NCBI RefSeq assembly: GCF_963667045.1
Contig: NZ_OY762934.1
Location: 744,001-808,000, forward strand
Length of the DNA: 64,000 nucleotides
DNA from: an uncultured Cohaesibacter sp.
Lineage (GTDB): Bacteria > Pseudomonadota > Alphaproteobacteria > Rhizobiales > Cohaesibacteraceae
Direction of reading: 5' to 3'
Below are positions 9,501 to 17,472 of this stretch, piece by piece. The position numbers and the translations under genes are program-made. Position 1 is the stretch's first letter; the number at the start of each line of letters is the position of its first letter. The notes below the pieces were generated by a model. That model searched no databases. It had not been told where the DNA came from and saw only the letters and a program-made list of their open reading frames with translations.

Positions 9501-10331
9501 CGAAAGGGCAAAGGCCGTGCAATTGAGGATGACCGACGGCGGAAGCGCAGCCAGCGCTGCAGCAAGGAACTCCTGCGCCTCCAGGTCCTTGAGACTGGGC
9601 ACGAAAATCGGCAGGGCATGAAGCCCCTTTGCTGCCAGAGCCTCGGCCAATGCCTCGACAGGAGCCGTCATGGCGCTCTGCACATAGGAGCGATAGAAAA
9701 GGATCGGCACCACCATGCGGGTCGTTTCATTGGCAATGGTGGCAAGATATCTCTCAAGGCCTTCCTCGCCACTGAAGCTTTCATTGCCCGCAAGGATACC
9801 GACGCGGGGCAATGGCACCGGATGGGGCACGGATGCACTATCCCCCGACAGCAAGGCATCGGCAAAGCGCAGGGCCAGCGCCATGTTCTCGGCGCCACCC
9901 TCGACGCAATAGCGCCAAAACTGACGGACGATGGCGACGGGTTCGCTGGACCAGTCAGCAAGGCTTTCATCCCACTTGTCGTCTCCCGGCATGACCAGCA
10001 GCTTGACGCCATAGCCACGGGACAGCTTTCTGAGTTGCTCAAGCCCGTAGCGCCAATATTCCACGCCCCCCAACAGCCTCAGGATGATGAGGCGAGCGTG
10101 GCTGGCGGTCTGGTCGACATAGAGATCGACCGAATAGGGATGACCAAGCGCCATGAGATTGGCAAGGCGCAGCGAGGGAGCGTCGTCTGAGCGGCCACGG
10201 GCCGACAGGGCAAAGGCGGACAGCTCGCTGTCGGCGGACGACAGGATAAGGATGTCTCCGGCGCTCTGCCCCAGATCCACCGCCTCCTGTCCATCATCAA
10301 TCCGCCCCGCATCGGGCGCCAGAATATGCAT
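6543..10331 (-). CDS. cobN: Cobaltochelatase large subunit
   Basis: Large subunit of the ATP-dependent aerobic cobaltochelatase (CobNST), which inserts Co2+ into hydrogenobyrinic acid a,c-diamide. At 1262 residues it matches the usual CobN length, and typical motifs such as LVVGVQPARGYNIDPK, HAGKHGNLEWLPGKA, CWGTSNMRTGGDD and MRHGYKGAFEMAAT are intact. It starts 33 bp after cobW and overlaps cobO by four bases. The partner subunits CobS and CobT are not in the window, so they must be encoded elsewhere. The presence of CobN shows that the organism uses the late-insertion (aerobic) corrin pathway. Confidence 0.97.
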   Translation of the reverse strand: MHILAPDAGRIDDGQEAVDLGQSAGDILILSSADSELSAFALSARGRSDDAPSLRLANLMALGHPYSVDLYVDQTASHARLIILRLLGGVEYWRYGLEQLRKLSRGYGVKLLVMPGDDKWDESLADWSSEPVAIVRQFWRYCVEGGAENMALALRFADALLSGDSASVPHPVPLPRVGILAGNESFSGEEGLERYLATIANETTRMVVPILFYRSYVQSAMTAPVEALAEALAAKGLHALPIFVPSLKDLEAQEFLAAALAALPPSVILNCTAFALSKAGQAHEPTILDRYDCPVLQVILSGSSRKAWEDSPRGLSARDLAMHVVLPELDGRILSRAVAFKEEGALDERTQYRPVELVPHADRIAFVANLANGWATLRHTKASDRKVGIILANYPNKDSRIANGVGLDSPRSVIGLMQAMLADGYCVDGIPADSDALMQIILSGPTNALGAATRQSDHRLDLSLYRQMFATLPEAVRAGVETRWGAPEADPMVREDAFQLAILGFGNLVVGVQPARGYNIDPKDTYHDPDLVPPHNYFAFYFWLRQVHGVHAVIHAGKHGNLEWLPGKALALSAACYPEAVLGPVPHLYPFIVNDPGEGCQAKRRTSAVIIDHLTPPLTRAESHGAGEELEALVDEFYTAQGVDPRRSDKLMEEIRFLASRTGLDKDAGVGSDDDNRTALQQLDAHLCDIKELQIRDGLHVLGVSPQGGYRTDLLVAIARVPRGSLPAQQSLHRAISQDLGLTVAGEAFDPLDCFFAQAWDGARPDLLAEQSGALWRHCGDTIERIELLAKALVAGEIDCPASMEATRTVLDWIGSDLTAAIDACGRQETRHLLAGLAGRFVPPGPSGAPTRGRPDVLPTGRNFFAVDVRSVPSKTAWAIGELSAQRLMERHFQDEGEWLQAIVLTCWGTSNMRTGGDDIAQALALLGARPVWEAASGRVTGVEILRLEELRRPRVDVTLRISGFFRDAFPHQIELFDSAVRQVSELDEDEEANPLAARVRCERAEAEAKGIDAELARRQSTFRVFGSMPGAYGAGLQALIDEKIWDRRADFAEAFVAWGGFAYGAGDYGDRAADSLKRRLSQVDAVIQNQDNREHDLLDSDDYYQFEGGLAASVETFRGSAPKVYHNDHSRAERPVIRTLDEEIARVVRGRAANPKWIAGVMRHGYKGAFEMAATLDYLFAFAATTNAVGDHHFDQLYEAYIEDQAVADFLKDKNRPAYDDMIDRFLEALDRGLWTPRSNSARFNLLDNKTKATHKEGEFL

Positions 10332-10364
10332 GTCATCCCTATCCCGTTCGTCTCTTGAGCCGCC

Positions 10365-11462
10365 TCAGGCCAGCTTTTCGTTGGCGCTTGCCAGATCGAA
10401 ATCCTTGAGGCCAATGACGACCAGGCCGGTCTTGACGTCAGCTCCCGTATCGAACCAGCTTTCGACGCGACGGCCCACGGCCTGCACGACGACACGTGCC
10501 TTCTTGCCCTCGACCGCGGCATAGCCCTTCACGCGCAACACACCGGGCTGCGCCAAAACATCGGCAACCGCTTCCTTCAATGCCTCAACCGATGCAAAGG
10601 TGCGTGGTGGGACGACCGCAGAATGGAAGTCATCATGGTCATGATGATGGTGGTGATGCCCTTCATCATGGTCATCATCGTGATCATGGTCATCATCATC
10701 ATCGTGATGGTGGTGATGGCCATGGGCGGCTTCCCGACCATCGAGATTGTCCTCCGCCCCGGCCTCCAGACCGAGCAGAACGGCGGCAGAGACATTGCCA
10801 TTGGCAGAGTGGATGATCTTGACCCCCTCACGCATATGCTCGGCAATGAGGGTCTCGACGCGGCCCATAGCCTCGTCATCAACCAGATCGGCCTTGGAAA
10901 TCACGATCATGTCGGCGCATTTGAGCTGGTCGGTGAACAGCTCGTCAATCGGGCTGTCGTGGTCGATGGTCTCGTCCATCTGGCGCTGGCGGGCAATGGC
11001 CTCTTCATCGGCGCTATAGTGGCCTTCGCTGAGGGCGGCCGCGTCGGCGATGGTGATCACCCCATCCACAGTGACGGATGCGCGGACGCTTGGCCACTGG
11101 AATGCCTGTACCAGCGGCTGCGGCAAGGCAAGGCCGGAGGTCTCGATGACAATGTGATCCGGGCGCGGTTCGCGCTTCAGCAGCATCTCCATTGTCGGCA
11201 GGAACTCGTCCGCCACCGTGCAGCAGATGCAGCCGTTCTTGAGTTCCACCACATCGTCTTCGGTGCAGTTGGGATTGCCGCAGCTGGCGAGCAGTTCGCC
11301 ATCAAACCCCATATCGCCAAACTCGTTGACGATGAGTGCAATCTTCCTGTCTCCTGCCCCTTCGATCAGGTGTCGGATAAGGGTGGTTTTTCCCGAGCCG
11401 AGAAAGCCGGTCACGACAGTGGCGGGAATTTTTTTCGTCATCACAGGGGGCTGATAAGACAT
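10365..11462 (-). CDS. cobW: CobW, COG0523 GTPase metallochaperone
   Basis: G3E GTPase that is thought to deliver cobalt to CobN. The P-loop GFLGSGKT is at residues 19-26, the metal-binding CxCC at Cys78-Cys81, the GTP base-recognition segment SKADL near residue 190, and a C-terminal CobW_C domain from about residue 280. Between the domains lies a run rich in His and Asp (about 241-272), a probable metal-storage loop. GAGG precedes the ATG at 11462 by six bases, so this start was kept over Met8. It lies nine bases after the DUF1636 gene, in riboswitch operon 2. Confidence 0.93.
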   Translation of the reverse strand: MSYQPPVMTKKIPATVVTGFLGSGKTTLIRHLIEGAGDRKIALIVNEFGDMGFDGELLASCGNPNCTEDDVVELKNGCICCTVADEFLPTMEMLLKREPRPDHIVIETSGLALPQPLVQAFQWPSVRASVTVDGVITIADAAALSEGHYSADEEAIARQRQMDETIDHDSPIDELFTDQLKCADMIVISKADLVDDEAMGRVETLIAEHMREGVKIIHSANGNVSAAVLLGLEAGAEDNLDGREAAHGHHHHHDDDDDHDHDDDHDEGHHHHHHDHDDFHSAVVPPRTFASVEALKEAVADVLAQPGVLRVKGYAAVEGKKARVVVQAVGRRVESWFDTGADVKTGLVVIGLKDFDLASANEKLA

Positions 11463-11471
11463 GATGTGCCT

Positions 11472-11894
11472 CTAGCTTTCAGTTGAAGGGACGGAGGGAA
11501 CCGGATGCAGGCGGGCGATGGTGTTCTTGCGGATATGCTGGGGGCGCAGGCGCCATTCGGGCAAGCCGTCCTCCGCCTCGACATAGCTTCTGGCAAAGGC
11601 GACAAGATCGTCCACCCGCTCGGCGCTGCTGTCGAGTTCTCCGATGACGAACTGATATTTGCTGGCATCCATCAGGGCGGCCACGCAGCTGCGCGTGCAA
11701 CCGCTCATGCAGCGGGCGGGCTGGACTGTCAGCTTGCTGCAAAGGCCTTCGTCAGCGGCCACAAGGGCTTCGACGGCCTTCAGAAGCTGTTCGCCTTCGG
11801 GGCGTTCGGTTGCCAGTCTTTCGGGATTTTTCTTGACAGCAGCACTGTTGCAGGTGCTGCAGATCTGCAAGATTGCCTTGTTTTTCAACGCCAT
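11472..11894 (-). CDS. DUF1636 small cysteine-rich protein of the cobalamin operon
   Basis: A 140-residue protein with two groups of cysteines: CSTC at residues 12-15 and CMSGCTRSC near 62-70. This pattern suggests a thioredoxin-fold [2Fe-2S] or metal-binding protein. DUF1636 genes are known next to cobW and cobN under B12 control in alphaproteobacteria, but their exact task is unknown; cobalt handling or electron supply to corrin reduction are guesses. It is the first gene after riboswitch 2. The start codon is close to its AGGAA sequence, so translation initiation may be weak. Confidence 0.75.
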   Translation of the reverse strand: MALKNKAILQICSTCNSAAVKKNPERLATERPEGEQLLKAVEALVAADEGLCSKLTVQPARCMSGCTRSCVAALMDASKYQFVIGELDSSAERVDDLVAFARSYVEAEDGLPEWRLRPQHIRKNTIARLHPVPSVPSTES

Positions 11895-12012
11895 TTCCTA
11901 GCTTCGCCCAAAGGGTCGCATTCGTCAAAACGCCGATAGCAGGGAGAAACAGGCAGGGAAGCAAATCAGATTTGCCTCATCTCCGATACACCCCGACCGG
12001 TTAGTGAGATTC

Positions 12013-12172
12013 AGTGCGGCTGGCAGGTCTCCTGGCTCACGGTATTACGCCCTGTTCCCTTCCCAAACCCGTTGGTTCAGTGGTTCACAAACAAGGCAAT
12101 CCGCTTACAGTTGCGGGGGCAGCCATGGCATAGGCCCCGAGTTGGGTCGTCCGCACCATGTTCCCTTTTCAT
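12013..12172 (-). promoter_or_regulatory. Cobalamin riboswitch 2
   Basis: The minus strand carries the B12 box (complement of GGCTGGCAGGTCTCCTGG, 12019-12036), a GCAAC-type core near 12112 and the 5' GGGAACATGG element near 12157-12165, closely matching riboswitch 1. It precedes DUF1636-cobW-cobN-cobO by about 120 bp. A perfect TTGACA at 12240-12235 with a poor -10 could be its promoter. The rest of the 11895-12373 gap holds a terminator for the isomerase gene. Confidence 0.9.
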
Positions 12173-12273
12173 CTTTCCAGATACGATCGTGGAAAGAACC
12201 ATCCGTTGAGTGTTGTGCGTGATTGGCCGGTCGTTGTCAATCTTGTTCAAAATGATTTCAAACTGCCGACCGA

Positions 12274-12312
12274 CAAAAAGGCCCGGACCACAAGGGGGAC
12301 CGGGCCTCTTTT
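12274..12312 (-). terminator. Rho-independent terminator of the isomerase gene
   Basis: AGGCCCGG (12279-12286) pairs with CCGGGCCT (12300-12307) around a short loop. On the minus strand the stem is followed by five T residues, about 65 bp after the rpiB-like stop codon. The plus strand also ends in CTCTTTT, so it could work both ways. Confidence 0.8.
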
Positions 12313-12373
12313 GAAGCTTGAATTTCTGGTGGACGAAAGCTGCAGCCCTCGGTCCCAGCTAGACAGCAGAAGC

Positions 12374-12835
12374 CTAGCTGTTGCGGGCGTCGAGATCATC
12401 GACTGCCTTGACGTTGCCTGCAGAACGGCCGTTTTCGTCAAAATTCTCGGTGTTGGCAAAGAAGGTGTCAGCGATGGCCTTTGCCAGTTCCGTACCGATG
12501 ACGCGCGCCCCCATGGTAATGATCTGGGCGTTGTTGGAAAGCGCCGCACGCTCGGCAGAATAGGTGTCGTGGCACTGGGCTGCGCGGATGCCATGGACCT
12601 TGTTGGCAGACATGGCAACGCCGATACCGGTGCCGCAGCACAGGATTGCACGGTCATAGTCACCCTTCACGACGCCCGTGGCGACGCGTTCGGCCATGTT
12701 GGCATAAAAGTCATCGGCCTTGCCCTCGACACGGGAAACCTCATGGACTTCCATGGTTCCCTTGCTGGCAAGGTATTCAGCCAGAATGTGAGCCAGGCCT
12801 TCGCCTGCGCTGTCACCAGCTACTGCAATTTTCAT
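12374..12835 (-). CDS. rpiB: RpiB/LacAB-family sugar-phosphate isomerase
   Basis: Interconverts an aldose phosphate and a ketose phosphate; ribose-5-P/ribulose-5-P and erythrose-4-P/erythrulose-4-P are known substrates in the family. The active-site segment [14 protein letters not shown] (about 67-80) has the catalytic cysteine, followed by [13 protein letters not shown]. The ATG at 12835 has GGGAG seven bases upstream; seven extra codons upstream lack a site. It follows a DeoR repressor and a small open frame on the same strand, divergent from transketolase. Rhizobial erythritol clusters have a similar DeoR-RpiB pairing, which hints at tetrose metabolism but does not prove it. Confidence 0.85.
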   Translation of the reverse strand: MKIAVAGDSAGEGLAHILAEYLASKGTMEVHEVSRVEGKADDFYANMAERVATGVVKGDYDRAILCCGTGIGVAMSANKVHGIRAAQCHDTYSAERAALSNNAQIITMGARVIGTELAKAIADTFFANTENFDENGRSAGNVKAVDDLDARNS

Positions 12836-12846
12836 GTTTCTACTCC

Positions 12847-13071
12847 CTATTTGCAACCGTGGTTAAGATAAGCGGCACATTCCCCCGCGGTTCGGAAAGC
12901 GCCGAAACCGGGAAGGATGGCAAGGTCCATCAGGGGCCCGTCAATATGTGAACGCTGAATTGGAAACTGGCATTTGCCGACACCAGTGAGCGCGCTGGCG
13001 CAAACCCCAGCCCCGCGCCTCTTGATGCCTCGCTGGCAAATGGCCGCAAGAAATGAACAGACCGCCCTCAT
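12847..13071 (-). CDS. Small open frame between DeoR and isomerase genes
   Basis: A 74-codon frame whose ATG overlaps the DeoR stop (ATGA) and whose stop lies 11 bases before the isomerase ATG. This packing is what a real operon gene would show. The product is not recognised: a basic, Cys-containing N-terminal half and a hydrophobic end ([21 protein letters not shown]). It may be a remnant of a larger gene, such as a second isomerase, or a chance frame. Confidence 0.3.
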   Translation of the reverse strand: MRAVCSFLAAICQRGIKRRGAGVCASALTGVGKCQFPIQRSHIDGPLMDLAILPGFGAFRTAGECAAYLNHGCK

Positions 13072-13850
13072 GACGGCTCCTCGCTGTCCTGCTGGGCGAT
13101 GGTCAGGGTCAGACCGGCATTCTCGATGATTGCGAGCGCGCTTTTGGAGGGCGCCTTGTCGGTGATGATATAGTCGAACTCATCAAGCGTCGCGAGCTTG
13201 TGCAAGGCAGTGTGATCAAACCGGTTATGGTTGACCAGCAGGCAGCGTCTGGTGCCACATGGCATCATCGCGCGCTTGGTCTTGACCACCATGTCATCCA
13301 TATGGAAGACCTCTAGCCCCGAAATGGCCGGGGTCGAGATGAAGGAGATGTCGGCGCGCAGATTGGCCAGCCCCACCTCAGTGACGCTACCGAAGTAGGC
13401 ATTGAACTTGCTGGAATAGCACCCGCCGAGCGAGATCAGGGTGATGCCGGATTCATTGCGCAGCGCATCCATGATCGCGGCATTGTTGGTAATGACCGTG
13501 AGCGGACGTTTCTTGATCAGGAATTTGCCCAGAAAAGCCGCCATGGAGCCGTCGTTGATGATGACGCTCATACCCGGATCGATCAGCTTCAGAGCCGCTT
13601 CGGCCATTGCCACCTTGGCATCCTGGCTCTGGCGTTCACGAAAGCGGAAATCACTCTCGAAGCGGGTGCCCGACTCGATCGTCGCCCCGCCGCGAATCTT
13701 GCGGATCACGCCTTCTGATTCCAGATCATCCAGGTCCCGGTGAATGGTCATTTTCGATACAGAAAACTGCTCTGCCAGATTGTCGACCTCAACCTCTCCA
13801 TGGGTTACCAGAAGGTCCATGATCGCCTTTTGGCGGTCCTCGCGCTTCAT
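13068..13850 (-). CDS. DeoR-family transcriptional repressor
   Basis: Sugar-responsive repressor. The N-terminal helix-turn-helix spans about residues 6-55, with the DeoR signature VDNLAEQFSVSKMTIHRDLDDLE followed by the usual RKIRGGA segment; residues 75-230 form the DeoR sensor domain that binds a phosphorylated sugar. It is transcribed away from the transketolase gene across a 179-bp AT-rich region with a candidate operator, so it probably controls both directions. The effector is unknown. Confidence 0.88.
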   Translation of the reverse strand: MKREDRQKAIMDLLVTHGEVEVDNLAEQFSVSKMTIHRDLDDLESEGVIRKIRGGATIESGTRFESDFRFRERQSQDAKVAMAEAALKLIDPGMSVIINDGSMAAFLGKFLIKKRPLTVITNNAAIMDALRNESGITLISLGGCYSSKFNAYFGSVTEVGLANLRADISFISTPAISGLEVFHMDDMVVKTKRAMMPCGTRRCLLVNHNRFDHTALHKLATLDEFDYIITDKAPSKSALAIIENAGLTLTIAQQDSEEPS

Positions 13851-13933
13851 GAAGTCTCCTTTCGACCCTGCCCCGTTTCCGACACCATAGCGCCATCGGA
13901 CAGGTTCGATAAAATTTCAATATCACATTTATT

Positions 13934-13970
13934 TCACAACAATTATAACATAACAAGTGTTATTTTGTGA
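13934..13970. promoter_or_regulatory. Candidate DeoR operator between divergent genes
   Basis: TCACAA (13934-13939) and TTGTGA (13965-13970) form widely spaced inverted arms. Inside them TAACA-AG-TGTTA (13951-13962) is a second inverted repeat. The site lies 60-95 bp upstream of the transketolase start, in the only AT-rich part of this region. Confidence 0.4.
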
Positions 13971-14029
13971 TTTTCCGTTGCGTTTTTTGTTGCAAAGGTG
14001 TACCCCAAAACCAACATGGAGGAGAAAAC

Positions 14030-16060
14030 ATGTCAGACTATTCTTCAGAAACAGCTCTTGAGCACGCCAAGCGTGATGCCACCAACTTCGCTCTTGCCAA
14101 TTGCATCCGCGCCTTGAGCATCGATGCCGTGGAAGCGGCCAATTCCGGCCACCCCGGCGCCCCGATGGGCATGGCCGACGCTGCTACGGTTCTTTTCAAA
14201 AATCACCTGAAATTTGATGCCTCCGCGCCAGACTGGCCCGACAGGGACCGTGTTGTCCTGTCCAACGGCCACGCCTCTGCGATGCTTTACAGCCTGTTGC
14301 ACCTGACCGGCTACGCCGACATGACGATCGATCAGCTGCGCAACTTCCGCCAGATGGGCTCCATTACGGCCGGTCACCCGGAATATGGTCATGCCAAGGG
14401 TATCGAGACAACCACCGGCCCGCTTGGTCAGGGCATCGCCACCGCGGTCGGCATGGTCCTTGCCGAACAGATCATGGCCAAGGACTTTGGCACCGACCTC
14501 GTCGACCATCACACCTATGTCTTCATGGGTGACGGTTGCCTTGAGGAAGGTATCGGTCAGGAAGCGATCTCGCTCGCCGGTCACCTCGGCCTTGGCAAGC
14601 TGATCGTGCTTTATGACGACAACGCCATCACCATCGACGGACCAACATCGGTTTCCTTCTCGGACAACATCCCACAGCGTCTTTCTGCCTGTGGCTGGCA
14701 TGTCCAGTCCTGCGACGGCCACGATGCCGCGGCTCTGGATGCTGCGCTGACTGCGGCCAAGTCGGTGACCGACAAGCCGTCGCTGATTGCCATGAAAACC
14801 GTGATCGGTCTTGGCGCCCCGACCAAGGCGGGCAAGGAATCCTCCCACGGCGCACCGCTTGGCAAGGAAGAAGCCGCAGGCGCAAAGGCCGCTCTTGGCT
14901 GGACTGCCGCGCCATTTGAAATACCTGCCGACCTGCTGGCCCAGTGGCGAGCCATCGGCAGCAAGGGCAAGGCTGACCGGAGCGCATGGGAAACCCGTCT
15001 GGCAAAATCGGACGAGGCCCTGCAGGCCGAGTTCCTGCGTCGCGTCGCCCATACCCTGCCAGCAGAATTCAAGGGTGCCGTCGCCGAGGCCCGCAAGGCC
15101 CTGTTTGCCAAGCCGCAGAAAGTGGCCACCCGCAAGGCCAGTCAGATGGCGCTTGAGGCTCTTGCCCCTGCCCTGCCTGAAATGATTGGCGGTTCGGCCG
15201 ACCTCACCGGCTCCAACCTGACCCGCGTGGCAGCCGTTGACAGCCAGTATAAGAAAGGTCAGCCGGGACGCTATATCGGCTACGGCGTACGCGAATTTGC
15301 AATGGCAGCCGCGATGAACGGCATGATGACCCACGGCGGCATCATTCCTTACGGCGGCACCTTCATGGTCTTTTCCGACTACGCCCGCAACGGCATTCGC
15401 CTGTCGGCCCTGATGGGCATTGGCACCATCTATGTGATGACCCACGATTCCATCGGCCTTGGCGAAGACGGACCGACCCACCAGCCGGTCGAGCATCTGG
15501 CCTCCCTGCGCGCCATCCCCAACCTTCTGACCTTCCGCCCGGCTGACGCGCTGGAGACCCTGGAATGCTGGGAACTGGCAATCCGCTCGCGCAACCGGCC
15601 ATCGCTGCTGGCGCTGTCCAGACAGGCTGTACCACAGTTGCGGCTGGAAGAAACCGGCGAGAATCTCTCGGCCCGCGGTGCCTATGTGCTGCGCAGCTTT
15701 GGCGAGGGCGATCGTGCCCTGACGCTGCTGTCCACCGGCACCGAGGTCAGCCTCGCCATGGAAGCTGCGGAAAAGCTGGCCACGGAAAAGGGTATTTCCG
15801 TTGCCGTTGTATCAATGCCAAGCTGGGAGCTTTTCAAAGAGCAGGATCGGGACTATCGTATGTCCGTTCTTGGTGACTGCCCACGGATTGCCGTGGAAGC
15901 GGCCTCGAAGTTCGGCTGGGCTACCTTTGTTGGTGATGAAGACAATGTCATCGGCATGGATGGGTTTGGCGCATCCGCTCCGGCTGAAGAACTCTATGAG
16001 AAATTCGGCATCACGAGCGACGCAATCATTGCGCGCGCCTGTCATCTTCTCAAACTCTAG
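14030..16060 (+). CDS. tkt: Transketolase
   Basis: TPP-dependent transfer of two-carbon ketol units between sugar phosphates. The 676-residue product is full length: substrate-binding NSGHPGAPMGMA near residue 38, GHASAMLY, TPP motif GDGCLEEG followed by the NAI segment, the pyrimidine domain with GVREFAMAAAMNGM, and LGEDGPTHQP. The ATG at 14030 follows GGAGGAG by six bases; the upstream in-frame codons to 13967 were discarded. It is followed by the transaldolase gene 115 bp downstream, and the pair probably serves the local sugar pathway rather than being the sole housekeeping copy. Confidence 0.95.
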   Translation: MSDYSSETALEHAKRDATNFALANCIRALSIDAVEAANSGHPGAPMGMADAATVLFKNHLKFDASAPDWPDRDRVVLSNGHASAMLYSLLHLTGYADMTIDQLRNFRQMGSITAGHPEYGHAKGIETTTGPLGQGIATAVGMVLAEQIMAKDFGTDLVDHHTYVFMGDGCLEEGIGQEAISLAGHLGLGKLIVLYDDNAITIDGPTSVSFSDNIPQRLSACGWHVQSCDGHDAAALDAALTAAKSVTDKPSLIAMKTVIGLGAPTKAGKESSHGAPLGKEEAAGAKAALGWTAAPFEIPADLLAQWRAIGSKGKADRSAWETRLAKSDEALQAEFLRRVAHTLPAEFKGAVAEARKALFAKPQKVATRKASQMALEALAPALPEMIGGSADLTGSNLTRVAAVDSQYKKGQPGRYIGYGVREFAMAAAMNGMMTHGGIIPYGGTFMVFSDYARNGIRLSALMGIGTIYVMTHDSIGLGEDGPTHQPVEHLASLRAIPNLLTFRPADALETLECWELAIRSRNRPSLLALSRQAVPQLRLEETGENLSARGAYVLRSFGEGDRALTLLSTGTEVSLAMEAAEKLATEKGISVAVVSMPSWELFKEQDRDYRMSVLGDCPRIAVEAASKFGWATFVGDEDNVIGMDGFGASAPAEELYEKFGITSDAIIARACHLLKL

Positions 16061-16175
16061 GAGCCAACGGTCGAGTGGACCTTCCACTCGGCCCGCCCCA
16101 ATATTGTAATGAATGCATGTCCAATCCCCCGAAAGACCTTTCACCAATGGGAGACATGCGCAAGGGAGAGAAAAA

Positions 16176-16829
16176 ATGAAATTTTTCGTCGATACCGCCA
16201 TCATCAAAGACATTGTTGAACTGAACGACTACGGTCTTCTGGACGGTGTGACCACCAACCCCAGCCTGATCGCCAAGTCCGGACGCGATTTCAAGGAAGT
16301 CATCGCAGAAATCTGCGGCGTTGTGACCGGTCCGGTTTCCGCCGAAGTTGCTTCGATGGACTATGACACGATGATGGCTGAAGCCGATTGCCTGAGCAAG
16401 ATCGCTTCCAACGTGGTCATCAAGCTGCCGCTGACGCTCAATGGCCTCAAAGCCTGCCGCAGCCTCACCGACAAGGGCATCAAGACCAACGTCACCCTGT
16501 GCTTTGCCGCCAATCAGGCGCTGCTGGCCGCCAAAGCCGGTGCTACCTACATTTCTCCGTTCATCGGTCGACTTGACGACCTCAACCTCGATGGCATGGA
16601 TCTGATCCGCGACATTCGCGACATCTATGACAACTACGACTTCAAGACCGAAATTCTGGCAGCCTCCATCCGTTCTGCCAACCACGTCAAGGAAGCCGCT
16701 CTCGCCGGTGCCGATGTTGCCACCATTCCACCTTCTGTCATCAAGAGCCTGGCAAACCACGCTCTGACCGACAAGGGTCTTGACCAGTTTGCCAAGGATT
16801 GGGCTGCCACCGGCCAGTCTATCCTCTGA
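16176..16829 (+). CDS. tal: Small transaldolase / fructose-6-phosphate aldolase family
   Basis: A 217-residue member of the compact TalC/FSA group, which moves or splits off dihydroxyacetone units. It starts MKFFVDTA, has GVTTNPSL near residue 24, the Schiff-base lysine Lys83 in [24 protein letters not shown], and [10 protein letters not shown] near the end. The ATG at 16176 follows AAGGGAGAG; a longer frame from 16113 lacks a site. Small forms can be true transaldolases or F6P aldolases; pairing with transketolase favours transaldolase. A strong terminator follows at 16976. Confidence 0.9.
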   Translation: MKFFVDTAIIKDIVELNDYGLLDGVTTNPSLIAKSGRDFKEVIAEICGVVTGPVSAEVASMDYDTMMAEADCLSKIASNVVIKLPLTLNGLKACRSLTDKGIKTNVTLCFAANQALLAAKAGATYISPFIGRLDDLNLDGMDLIRDIRDIYDNYDFKTEILAASIRSANHVKEAALAGADVATIPPSVIKSLANHALTDKGLDQFAKDWAATGQSIL

Positions 16830-16975
16830 TCGAACATCACCGAATCCGGGCATTAATGAAAATCCTCCGGAAAGAAGAGTGAAAGCGGAGGAACGCAGCC
16901 TCTTCCCCCACTTTTCAAATTTGGGCTCCTTCAATCCTATCCAGCAGAGCCCCACCTCTCCTCATTAGCAACCAA

Positions 16976-17013
16976 CCCAATTGTCGTTCCGTACGGCAAT
17001 TGGGCTTTTTTTT
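16976..17013 (+). terminator. Rho-independent terminator after transaldolase
   Basis: CCCAATTG (16976-16983) pairs with CAATTGGG (16997-17004), then a C and eight T residues follow on the plus strand, 147 bp after the transaldolase stop. Confidence 0.9.
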
Positions 17014-17096
17014 CGGGCCACGCCTTGAGCCGGAGGATTGGCAACATATGCAGCCGTGCGAAATGGCAGCGCCACCTTCAGCATTGAACCAGCACA

Positions 17097-17138
17097 AAAA
17101 AGCCGGTGAGATCCTGAAACAGGAGCCCTCCGGCTTTT
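17097..17138 (-). terminator. Terminator of the leftward sugar operon
   Basis: AAAAGCCGG (17098-17106) pairs with CCGGCTTTT (17130-17138), with an inner stem TCCTG-AAA-CAGGA. On the minus strand the stem ends in a run of six T residues. It lies after the aldolase gene and the dhaK remnant, and could also work on the plus strand. Confidence 0.8.
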
Positions 17139-17311
17139 CAATCTGCCATGGCTAACAGATTTCTTCATGGAGAAGAGGCTTGCTCAGGCAACCATGCGTT
17201 CCCTGATGCCCTTGGCGCTCGTCTGAAGGATGAGGCAAAAGGACGTGGCCCCGGCATAAGGCACTCCGCGAGCCCCCTCACCGAGACGAAAGGCCCGGCC
17301 AGACGATCAAG

Positions 17312-17395
17312 CTAACTGTCGAGACGCATCATGGTCAGGGTAACGCCCCGCATCTCAAGGGACGTGAAATAGTTGCCGATGAAGAGATGGCGCCC
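17312..17395 (-). pseudogene. Remnant of dihydroxyacetone kinase C-terminus (DhaK)
   Basis: The minus strand encodes GRHLFIGNYFTSLEMRG followed by VTLTMMRLDS and a TAG stop at 17312-17314. This closely matches the end of DhaK-type kinases, which read VGNYMTSLDMAG-SLTLLKLD. Upstream in the same frame the sequence no longer resembles the family, and no start or catalytic region is present before the aldolase gene. It appears to be what is left after deletion of a kinase gene that once closed this operon. Identification rests on about 27 residues. Confidence 0.6.
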
Positions 17396-17472
17396 TTCAT
17401 GCCGTGTCTCAGCGGGGGAGCTCAACATCGCCGAGGCAATCACCAAGGCGTGTTGGCCTGCACGTTCATCAT

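Larger units (their letters stand above)
16830..17472. other. Gap between converging operons
   Basis: This 643-bp stretch contains, from left to right, the transaldolase terminator, the terminator of the leftward aldolase operon, and a short decayed dhaK tail. Between 16830 and 16975, and between 17139 and 17311, nothing convincing was seen on either strand. Confidence 0.7.

Noticed and set aside
14045-15496. 483-codon minus-strand frame opposite transketolase
   Set aside because: The transketolase on the plus strand has all family motifs; the opposite frame is a codon-bias shadow.
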